From the NCBI RefSeq assembly GCF_019636135.1, contig NZ_JAHBYD010000010.1:62001-126000 (forward strand): a stretch of 64,000 bases of DNA, written 5' to 3'. The notes beneath the pieces were generated by a model. The model was not told the DNA's origin. It was given only the letters and a program-made list of their open reading frames with translations, and made no database searches. Each line of letters opens with the position of its first letter. The first letter of the stretch is position 1. This document shows, piece after piece, positions 39,384-48,574 of this stretch. A program made the translations under genes and the position numbers. The DNA comes from Phenylobacterium sp. (GTDB lineage: Bacteria; Pseudomonadota; Alphaproteobacteria; Caulobacterales; Caulobacteraceae).

Positions 39384-40400
39384 GTGAGAGCCTACCGCTT
39401 CGACACCCTCGACGGCCCCGATGCGCTGCGGCTGCGGGAGGAGGCGGACCCGGTTCCGCAGCGCGGCGAGGTGCTGGTGCGGGTGCATGCGGTCTCGCTG
39501 AACTTCCGCGACCTGGCGATGGTGCGCGGGCGCTATCCGCGGCCGTGCTTCCCGGGGCTGATCCCGGTCAGCGACGCGGCGGGCGAGGTGGTCGCGGTCG
39601 GCGAGGGCGTGCGCGCGTTCAAGGCCGGCGACCGGGTGATGGGCGCGTTCCACCCGCGCTGGTTCGGCGGCGAGATGCCGTCCACGATCCAGGCCGACAG
39701 CTACGGCGCCGAGTCCGACGGCTGGCTGACCGAACTGAAGGCGGTGAGCCAGGAGGCGGTGGTCCGGATTCCGCAGGGCCTGTCGTACGAGGAGGCGGCG
39801 ACGCTGCCCTGCGCGGGCGTGACGGCGTGGACGGCGCTGACCGGCCCCACGCCGATCCGCGCGGGGCATTCGGTGCTGGTGCAGGGGACCGGCGGGGTCT
39901 CGATCTTCGCCCTGCAGATCGCCCGCGCGGTCGGCGCGACGGTGATCGCCACGACCTCCAGCGACCGCAAGGTCGACCGGCTGCGGGCGCTGGGCGCCGA
40001 CCACGTCGTGAACTACGTGGCCGAGGCCGAGTGGGGGCGTGCGGTGCGCAAGCTGGCCGGCGGCCGCGGCGTCGACCGCGTGGTCGAGGTGGGCGGGCCG
40101 GGCACGATCGGCCAGTCGCTGCGGGCCGTGGCCCTGGGCGGCGAGATCGCCTCGATCGGGTTCCTGTCGACCGAGAACCCGGGCATCGACTTCTTCCAAC
40201 TGAAGGCCAGCGGCGCCGGCTTCCGCAACATCACGGTCGGCGACCGCAATGCGCTCATCGCGTTCGCGCGGCTGGCCGGGATGACCGGGCTGAAGCCCGT
40301 GATCGACCGGGTCTTCCCCTTCGAGGAGGCCCGCGAGGCCTTCGTGCATCTCGAGGGCGGCAGCCACTTCGGCAAGGTGGTGATCAAGGTCGCGGCGTAG
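39384..40400 (+). CDS. MDR-family NAD(P)-dependent oxidoreductase
   Basis: A 338-residue medium-chain dehydrogenase/reductase. N-terminal GroES-like domain (SLNFRDLAMVRGRYP), then a Rossmann domain (VLVQGTGGVSIFALQIARAVGATVIATTSS, LGADHVVNY). The structural zinc Cys cluster is missing and the usual catalytic Cys/His pattern is not evident, so it belongs to the zinc-independent quinone-oxidoreductase/enoyl-reductase branch. GTG start after GAGGACCGCC. Substrate unknown. Confidence 0.85.
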   Translation: MRAYRFDTLDGPDALRLREEADPVPQRGEVLVRVHAVSLNFRDLAMVRGRYPRPCFPGLIPVSDAAGEVVAVGEGVRAFKAGDRVMGAFHPRWFGGEMPSTIQADSYGAESDGWLTELKAVSQEAVVRIPQGLSYEEAATLPCAGVTAWTALTGPTPIRAGHSVLVQGTGGVSIFALQIARAVGATVIATTSSDRKVDRLRALGADHVVNYVAEAEWGRAVRKLAGGRGVDRVVEVGGPGTIGQSLRAVALGGEIASIGFLSTENPGIDFFQLKASGAGFRNITVGDRNALIAFARLAGMTGLKPVIDRVFPFEEAREAFVHLEGGSHFGKVVIKVAA

Positions 40401-40433
40401 CGCCGTCGCGCCCCGAAAATCGCCGGCCGGCGG

Positions 40434-41876
40434 TCAGATCGGCGGGGGCTCGAAGCCCCGCACGTTCTCGTCGATGGCCTGGGCGACGGCGAGCGTGCGC
40501 GAGTCGCCGCCGAGCGGGCCGATGATCTGCGCGCCGACCGGCAGGCCGCCGGGCGTGCGGCCCGCCGGGACCGCCGTGGCGGGCAGGTGCAGCGCGGTCG
40601 CCAGGCCGATCCAGGTGAGCATCGAGTTGTACGGGATCGCCTGGCCGTCGCTGAGGGTCAGCGACCGCTTCTGGAACGGCCGCGTCTCGTGCGGGAAGGC
40701 CGCGACCGGCGCGATCGGGGCCAGGATCACATGGTGGCGCTCGAACGCGTCGCCGATCTCGTGGCGCAGGCGCGCGCGCACGGCGTCGGCGGCCAGCCAT
40801 TCGCGGTGGCGGGCGGTGTAGGCGCGGGCAAGATGGAGCGGCGAGAAGGGGTCGTCGCCGTCGCCGCCGCCGAACAGGCCAGCGAGGCTGCGGGCGCGCT
40901 CCATCCGGCGGATCAGCTTCGGCGGCAGGTCCTCGCCCAGCACGGCGCCCAGCAGGGTCTGGTAGGCGCCGAGCAGGGCCGTCATGTCGACCGGGCTCCG
41001 GATCGGCTCCACTTCGGCGCCGGCGTCGCGGAGCTGCTGGGCGAAGGCTTCCAGCACGGCGCGGACCTCCGGGTCGAGCGGGCAGCGGGCCTCGTCGAGC
41101 CACAGCCCGATGCGCGTCTCGGCCAGGTCGGCGGGCGGCGCCTTGGGGGCCAGCGGGCCGGCTTCCAGGATCGAGAGCAGCATCCGCAGGTCGCGCGCGG
41201 AGCGGGCCAGCGGGCCCACCACGTTGAGGTCGCGCTCGGCGTAGCTGCCGGGATGCGGCGGCACGTGGCCGCGCTGGCCGACCATGCCCCAGGTGGGCTT
41301 GTGGCTGAACACGCCGCAGAAGCTGGCGGGCACGCGCAGCGAGCCGCCGATGTCGGAGCCGATCTCCAGCGCCGTGACCCGGGCGGCCAGCGCCGCCGCC
41401 GCGCCGCCCGAGGAGCCGCCGGGCGTGCGGGCCGGGTCCCAGGGGTTGTTGGTGGCGCCGTAGAGCGGGTTGGCGCTCTGCCAGTCGGCGGCCATGACCG
41501 GCACGTTGGTCTTGCCCCAGATCACCGCGCCGGCGTCGCGGGCGTGGCGGACCGCGGTCGCGTCCTCGGTCATGCGACGGCGCAGTTCGGCCAGGCCCGA
41601 GGACGCGGCCATGCCGGACACGTCGAAGGTGTCCTTGATGGTCATCGGCAGGCCGGCCAGGGCGCCCGGCGCCTCGCCCTTCAGCCGGGCGTCGTCGATG
41701 GCGCGGGCGCGTTCCAGCGCGCGTTCGGGATCGGCCGCGACGACGGCGTTGAGCGTCTTGTGCGTCTCCGCATGGCGGGCCAGCGCGGCCTTCAGGAGCT
41801 CGACGGCCGAGACGCGCCTGGCGGCGAGCGCCTGCAACTGGTCGGTGGCGTCGCGGTCGAGGAGTTCGCCGGCCAT
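40434..41876 (-). CDS. amidase-signature hydrolase
   Basis: A 480-residue amidase. The Ser-cisSer-Lys triad regions are visible: LPMTIKDTFDVSG (Lys), the glycine-rich RTPGGSSGGAAAAL (cis-Ser) and EIGSDIGGSLRVPA (nucleophilic Ser). It resembles general amidases rather than GatA because it has neither gatB nor gatC nearby. It lies 4 nt after dapB on the same strand. The amide substrate cannot be read from the sequence. Confidence 0.9.
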   Translation of the reverse strand: MAGELLDRDATDQLQALAARRVSAVELLKAALARHAETHKTLNAVVAADPERALERARAIDDARLKGEAPGALAGLPMTIKDTFDVSGMAASSGLAELRRRMTEDATAVRHARDAGAVIWGKTNVPVMAADWQSANPLYGATNNPWDPARTPGGSSGGAAAALAARVTALEIGSDIGGSLRVPASFCGVFSHKPTWGMVGQRGHVPPHPGSYAERDLNVVGPLARSARDLRMLLSILEAGPLAPKAPPADLAETRIGLWLDEARCPLDPEVRAVLEAFAQQLRDAGAEVEPIRSPVDMTALLGAYQTLLGAVLGEDLPPKLIRRMERARSLAGLFGGGDGDDPFSPLHLARAYTARHREWLAADAVRARLRHEIGDAFERHHVILAPIAPVAAFPHETRPFQKRSLTLSDGQAIPYNSMLTWIGLATALHLPATAVPAGRTPGGLPVGAQIIGPLGGDSRTLAVAQAIDENVRGFEPPPI

Positions 41877-41880
41877 CGCC

Positions 41881-42657
41881 TCAGCTCCCCTTCATCCCGA
41901 GGACGTCCTGCATGTCGTAGAGGCCGGGCGGCTGGCCCGCGACCCACTTGGCGGCGGCCACGGCGCCGCGGGCGAAGAGGCCCCGGTCGCGGCCCGAGTG
42001 GCTGAGGGTCAGGATCTCCTCCTCGGCGGCGAAGGTGACGCTGTGCTCGCCGACGATGCCGCCGCCGCGCAGGACGGAGAAGCCGATCTCGCCGACGGGG
42101 CGCTCGCCGGTGATGCCGTCGCGGGTGCGCCGCTGGACGTCGGCCAGCTTCACGCCGCGGCCCCTGGCGGCGGCTTCGCCCAGCATGAAGGCGGTGCCGG
42201 ACGGCGCGTCGACCTTGTGCCGGTGGTGCGCCTCGAAGACCTCGATGTCGAAGAGGTCGGCGGGCAGCGCGCGGGCGGCCTGCCGCACGAGGTCCATCAG
42301 CAGGTTCACGCCCAGGGAGTAGTTGCCGGCGAAGACGATCGGGACCTTCGTCGCGGCCGCGGCGATGGCGGCGCGCTGCGCATCGCTCGCGCCGGTCGCG
42401 CCGATGACGAGGGCGGGCCCGCCGCGCTCGGCGGCGCGGGCGGCCAGCGCGACCGAGGCGGCCGGCAGGGTGAAGTCGACGATGACGTCGGCGGCGGCCA
42501 GGGCGTCGTCGAGGGTCGCCAGACCGGCGTCGGCGGCGTCGGGCCGGTCGAAGCGGGCGGCGACGGCCAGCGCCGGGTCGGCGGACGCGACCTTGTCCAC
42601 CGCCTGGCCCATGCGGCCGAGCGCGCCGGCGATGGCGATCCTGATGGGGTCGGACAT
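41881..42657 (-). CDS. dapB: 4-hydroxy-tetrahydrodipicolinate reductase
   Basis: A 258-residue DapB of the lysine/diaminopimelate pathway. Motifs are [14 protein letters not shown] (NAD(P) loop), [16 protein letters not shown], and the substrate site [16 protein letters not shown]. The ATG before SDPIRIAI is preferred to an upstream extension that lacks family similarity. It is followed by the amidase gene after 4 nt. Confidence 0.96.
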   Translation of the reverse strand: MSDPIRIAIAGALGRMGQAVDKVASADPALAVAARFDRPDAADAGLATLDDALAAADVIVDFTLPAASVALAARAAERGGPALVIGATGASDAQRAAIAAAATKVPIVFAGNYSLGVNLLMDLVRQAARALPADLFDIEVFEAHHRHKVDAPSGTAFMLGEAAARGRGVKLADVQRRTRDGITGERPVGEIGFSVLRGGGIVGEHSVTFAAEEEILTLSHSGRDRGLFARGAVAAAKWVAGQPPGLYDMQDVLGMKGS

Positions 42658-42807
42658 GAGGGCCTCCGGAATTGCTGGCGGCAATTGCTAGCCAGCCGCG
42701 CGCCCGGTCAATTCTGAAACGTTGCATGACGCGCAAGGATCGCGCGCCCGGCGATGAGGCTGGAGCGGGGCGAAGAGAATCCCCCGACCGGCTGACGGAG
42801 AATCCGC

Positions 42808-42877
42808 GGGGTCCGCGCCTCTCCCCTCGATGGTTGGGCTTCGCGCGCGGACCGGACCCCGGCGCGGGCCCGTTTTT
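42808..42877 (+). promoter_or_regulatory. competing hairpins with T-run in PEP-CTERM leader
   Basis: In the leader of the third PEP-CTERM gene, one left segment can pair with either of two right segments: GGTCCGCGC with GCGCGGACC, or GGGGTCC with GGACCCC just beyond. A CCCG-GCG-CGGG stem and then CCCGTTTTTC follow, 17-21 nt before the start codon. This looks like a transcription attenuator or a structured leader. No known riboswitch is recognised. Confidence 0.35.
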
Positions 42878-42893
42878 CTGGGGGTTACGACAC

Positions 42894-43649
42894 ATGCGCA
42901 TGTACAAGGCCCTGCTGGGCGCCGCCGCCGCGGCGCTGGCGACCTCGGCCCACGCCGCGGTGCTGTATCAGAACGACTTCGACGGCAATCTCGCGGTCCA
43001 CGCGGGCGTCACGGGCGGGCTGACCGGCGTCACGACGCTCACCACCGCCACGACGGGCGCCTGGAACGCCGACGGCTGGGCCGGGAACGTGTTGCGCAAC
43101 GACTCGCAGGGCGACCCGGCGGGCTTCACGACGCTCTCGCTGGCGAACCTGGCGACGCACACCCAGATCTCGATGAGCTTCATCATCGGGCTGCTCGATA
43201 GCTGGGACTCCGATGGCGGCGGCGGCTTTGGCCCCGACAATCTCGAGATCTGGATCGACGGGACGCAGGTCGCGACCATGACCACCAACACCGCCCTCGG
43301 GAGCACCGAGGCGCTGGCCGGCGGCACGAAGCTGTACAGCGGGTTCCAGACCGAGAACGGCTCCAGCTACTATTCCGACGTGCTGGTCGACATGAGCGGC
43401 GCGCCGTTCATGTCGTTCGCCCACACGGCCTCGACCTTCACCCTGGCGATCCGCGCGTCGGGCGCCGGCTGGCAGGGCGCCGGCGACGAGGCCTGGGGCA
43501 TCGACAACATCGCCATCACATACGACGGCGTGCGCGACACCCCGCCGCCCGGTCCGGGCGTTCCCGAACCCGCGACCTGGGCGATGATGATCGTGGGCTT
43601 CGGCGCGGCCGGGGCGATGCTGCGCCGGCGCAGGACGATCCCGGCCTAG
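42894..43649 (+). CDS. PEPxxWA-CTERM secreted protein
   Basis: A 251-residue exported protein with signal peptide ending SAHA. A beta-rich body follows (VLYQNDFDGN, FIIGLLDSWDSDGGGGFGPD, GYE-like DEAWGIDNIAITYDG), resembling a secreted jelly-roll or PA14-type carbohydrate-binding fold. The C-terminal tag is VPEPATWAMMIVGFGAAGAM followed by an LRRRR cluster. The leader carries competing hairpins. A perfect hairpin follows the stop. Specific function unknown. Confidence 0.8.
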   Translation: MRMYKALLGAAAAALATSAHAAVLYQNDFDGNLAVHAGVTGGLTGVTTLTTATTGAWNADGWAGNVLRNDSQGDPAGFTTLSLANLATHTQISMSFIIGLLDSWDSDGGGGFGPDNLEIWIDGTQVATMTTNTALGSTEALAGGTKLYSGFQTENGSSYYSDVLVDMSGAPFMSFAHTASTFTLAIRASGAGWQGAGDEAWGIDNIAITYDGVRDTPPPGPGVPEPATWAMMIVGFGAAGAMLRRRRTIPA

Positions 43650-43671
43650 ACCGGGAAACGGACCAAGGAGA

Positions 43672-43699
43672 GAAGGGCGGCCCGCGAGGGCCGCCCTTC
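43672..43699. terminator. bidirectional terminator-like hairpin
   Basis: GAAGGGCGGCCC and its exact complement form a 12-bp stem with loop GCGA between the convergent PEP-CTERM and hypothetical genes. T-runs are weak on both sides. Confidence 0.6.
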
Positions 43700-43724
43700 G
43701 TCGTTCCGGACGCGGCGCCTGGGC

Positions 43725-44255
43725 CTACTTCTTCCTGAGCATGTCCTTGATCTCGGCCTGGGTGGCGTTGACCGCGGCGGTCTGGCCCTTCACGGCCAGG
43801 TTCGAGGCCTCCACCGCGAAGGTGTCGGCCCCCATCCTGATCGTGGCGGTCTGCTTGCCGTCCGCGCCGGTCTTCACCTCGGTGACCTGCCCGATGGTGA
43901 GGCCCGTGTTGTCGACGACCGACATGCCGGTGGTGACGCTGGCGTTCGAACCCGAGGCCGAGGCGCTGGCCGCCGAGGTGTCATCCGGCGTATCCGCCGG
44001 CGGGGGCGCGGCGCCGGTCGACGGCGGCGTCGCGGGGTCCACGGCCGGCGGCGTCGGCGTGCTGGTGGCGGCGGGCGGGGCGGCCGTCGTGCTGTCGGCC
44101 GGCGGCTGCGCGGCGGTGTCGGCGGCCACGCCGGTATCGGCCGGGGGGTTCACCGCGGCGCCTTCGGAGGGCGGAGCCGCCGGGGTCTGGGCCATCATGG
44201 GGGCGGCGCCGAGAGCAAGGGTCGCGGCGGCGGCAAGAGCGAGGCGTTTGTTCAT
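43725..44255 (-). CDS. exported Pro/Ala-rich protein with PRC-barrel-like C-terminus
   Basis: A 176-residue protein with a signal peptide (to about AQTPA). A low-complexity Pro/Ala/Thr region covers residues 25-105, and a compact C-terminal domain of about 65 residues follows (MSVVDNTGLTIGQVTEVKTG, TIRMGADTFAVEASNLAVKG, TQAEIKDMLRKK). The C-terminal part resembles PRC-barrel-like domains of small alphaproteobacterial periplasmic proteins. The disordered linker suggests an envelope-spanning or tethered protein. Function unknown. Confidence 0.75.
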   Translation of the reverse strand: MNKRLALAAAATLALGAAPMMAQTPAAPPSEGAAVNPPADTGVAADTAAQPPADSTTAAPPAATSTPTPPAVDPATPPSTGAAPPPADTPDDTSAASASASGSNASVTTGMSVVDNTGLTIGQVTEVKTGADGKQTATIRMGADTFAVEASNLAVKGQTAAVNATQAEIKDMLRKK

Positions 44256-44400
44256 GGTGTTCCCTTCGGTGCGTCCCCCACACCCGTCGGCCCTTCAACC
44301 CGGCGGGATCGGCGAAGGTTCCCTCGTTGTCGCCGCGGCGCGGCGTCTATAGGTTGGGCCGCTTCCGATATTCGAGCCCGAGGGGATGGGCGGGGACCTG

Positions 44401-46692
<2,292 letters not shown>

Positions 46693-46778
46693 TGCGGGGC
46701 GTCACCGCCATCGCCTGAGGTCGCGCGCCATTCCGGGAGCGGGCGGCCTTTCGTCCCTTCCCGGCAGGAGCCCGACCG

Positions 46779-48101
46779 ATGAACGGCCGAAGTATCCCCT
46801 ACAGCCTCGGAATCGACTTCGGGACGACCAACACCGTCCTGGCCCTGGCCGAGGCGGACGGGCCGGCGCGCCTGGTGCAGTTCCCGACGCCGGAGGGCGA
46901 GCTGTTCGCGTTCCGCTCGTGCCTCAGCTTCCATGCGCCGGCCGAGGCCCCGTCCGACCGCCAGGTCGCGGCGGGGCCGTGGGCGATCGAGGCCTATGTG
47001 GAGGACCCGGCCGAGACCCGGTTCATCCAGAGCTTCAAGAGCTTCGCGGCGCAGGAGAGCTTCACCGAGACCCAGATCCTGGGGCGGCGCTACCGGTTCG
47101 AAGACCTGCTCTCGACGTTCCTGCTGAAGGTGCGGGACTATGCGGGCGCCGAGCTCGGCGCCCTGCCCGAGCGGGTGATCGTCGGGCGGCCGGTGCGGTT
47201 CGTCGGCGGCTCGCCCAACGAGGCGCTGGCGCTGTCGCGCTACGAGACCGCCTTCCACCGGATGGGCGTGAAGGAGGTGCTCTACGCCTACGAGCCCGTG
47301 GGCGCGGCCTTCTTCTTCGCCCGCGAGCTGGACCATGACGCCACCGTCCTGGTGGGGGACTTCGGCGGCGGCACCTCGGACTTCTCGATCATCCGCTTCG
47401 AGCGCCACGCAGGGGAGGTGCGCGCGATCCCGCTGGGCCGCGCCGGGGTGGGCGTGGCGGGCGACGCCTTCGACTACCGGATCATCGACAACCTGGTCTC
47501 GCCCGAGCTGGGCAAGGGCGGCGACTACGTCTCGTTCGGCAAGACCCTGCCGATCCCCTACAAGTACTACGCGGCCTTCGCGCGCTGGGACCAACTGGCC
47601 ATGCTGCGCGCCAGCCGCGACATGCGCGAGATCCGCGCCCTGGCGCGCGAGGCCGTCGAGCCGGGGAAGATCGCCGCCCTGATCGAGGTGCTGGACGAGA
47701 ACTACGGCTACCAGCTCTACAGGTCCGTCTCGCGGCTGAAGGAGAGCCTCTCCGCCAGCGACGGCGACGTGTTCCGTTTCGAGGCCGGGTCGATCGGGAT
47801 CGTGAAGCCGGTGGCGCGCGCGGACTTCGAAGGCTGGATCGCACCCGAGCTGGCGCAGATCGAGGCCGCCGTCGATGCGGCGCTGGCCGACGCCGACCTG
47901 ACCGCCGAGCGGATCGACCGGGTGTTCCTCACCGGCGGCTCGTCGCTGGTGCCGGCGGTGCGGGCGATCTTCCACCGACGCTTCCCGAGCGACCGGATCG
48001 AGACGGGCGCCGAGCTGGAGTCCATCGCCTCGGGCCTGGCCCTGATGGCCCGCGAACGCGACCTCTCCCGCTGGACGATGGGGGCGCCTTCCCTCCCTTG
48101 A
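46779..48101 (+). CDS. Hsp70-family ATPase (YegD-like)
   Basis: A 440-residue actin-fold ATPase without the substrate-binding domain of DnaK, as in YegD. The phosphate loops are LGIDFGTTNTVLAL and VLVGDFGGGTSDFSII, and the adenosine motif is FLTGGSSLVPAVRAIF. It may be a specialised chaperone; no J-domain partner is nearby. The last residues S-L-P and the TGA are encoded by a palindrome, TCCCTCCC-TTGATG-GGGAGGGA, whose loop holds the stop. Confidence 0.88.
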   Translation: MNGRSIPYSLGIDFGTTNTVLALAEADGPARLVQFPTPEGELFAFRSCLSFHAPAEAPSDRQVAAGPWAIEAYVEDPAETRFIQSFKSFAAQESFTETQILGRRYRFEDLLSTFLLKVRDYAGAELGALPERVIVGRPVRFVGGSPNEALALSRYETAFHRMGVKEVLYAYEPVGAAFFFARELDHDATVLVGDFGGGTSDFSIIRFERHAGEVRAIPLGRAGVGVAGDAFDYRIIDNLVSPELGKGGDYVSFGKTLPIPYKYYAAFARWDQLAMLRASRDMREIRALAREAVEPGKIAALIEVLDENYGYQLYRSVSRLKESLSASDGDVFRFEAGSIGIVKPVARADFEGWIAPELAQIEAAVDAALADADLTAERIDRVFLTGGSSLVPAVRAIFHRRFPSDRIETGAELESIASGLALMARERDLSRWTMGAPSLP

Positions 48102-48111
48102 TGGGGAGGGA
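48090..48111 (+). repeat. stop-codon palindrome at YegD-like gene end
   Basis: TCCCTCCC and GGGAGGGA (8 bp) pair around TTGATG. The loop carries the stop codon, and the gene ends S-L-P. An AGGCCGGCGTGAGCCGGC stretch follows, which itself forms a hairpin (GCCGGC/GCCGGC). Confidence 0.65.
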
Positions 48112-48242
48112 CAGGCCGGCGTGAGCCGGCGAGGGTGAGGGAGTCGCGTCCGGACTGCGGCGCTTCGAGATGAGCTCATCGCCGGCTTGGCGCCCCGCCC
48201 TTCCTGACGTGCGGCCCTCGCGTCCTTCCTCCATTCTCCCGT

Positions 48243-48382
48243 CCCCTGAACGTCATGGCCGGCCTTGTGCCGGCCACCCATGAACACCGATCCCGACAAG
48301 CTCGCAGCGGTCCCGCCGCGGCCCATCTCCGCATGCCGGCGCGTCTGGATGGCCGGGACAGGCCCGGCCATGACGTTCAGGG
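48243..48382. repeat. long-hairpin repeat, second copy of CGTCATGG family
   Basis: Two 32-nt arms beginning CCCTGAACGTCATGGCC pair with three mismatches around a loop of about 75 nt. The CGTCAT and GGCC..TGT..GGCC design matches the element after pnp at 27.5 kb. No coding sequence is recognised inside. Confidence 0.75.
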
Positions 48383-48393
48383 AAGGGGGTTAG

Positions 48394-48540
48394 AACCACG
48401 AACCCACACGAAGACCCACAAACCCGCCGTGCCGGCGTCGCAGTCCACAGTCCTCTCTGCGCAACCTCACAGGACGAACGCTTCAGTCCGTCCGCCCCAC
48501 AGACGCGTTCGCGGGCGTTCGTGTTCGTTCGTGGTCCAAT
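48394..48540. repeat. diverged CACGAAC-family hairpin element
   Basis: The left arm starts AACCACGAACCCACACGAAG (48394 on). The right arm, read on the minus strand, starts TTTGATTGGACCACGAACG. Both resemble the inverted repeats of the GxxExxY cassette, including the TTTGATT flank, but carry several differences. The 83-nt interior shows no GxxExxY motif. Probably a decayed or gene-less copy. Confidence 0.65.
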
Positions 48541-48574
48541 CAAACGGGCTTCGCCGCCCGCGCAGCGCCCCGGC

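Larger units (their letters stand above)
48102..48574. other. intergenic repeat cluster between YegD-like and M16 genes
   Basis: This 473-bp stretch has no convincing gene. It contains the downstream part of the stop-codon palindrome, one GTCATGG-type long hairpin (48243-48382) and one CACGAAC-type hairpin (48394-48540), packed one after another between convergent genes. Confidence 0.75.
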
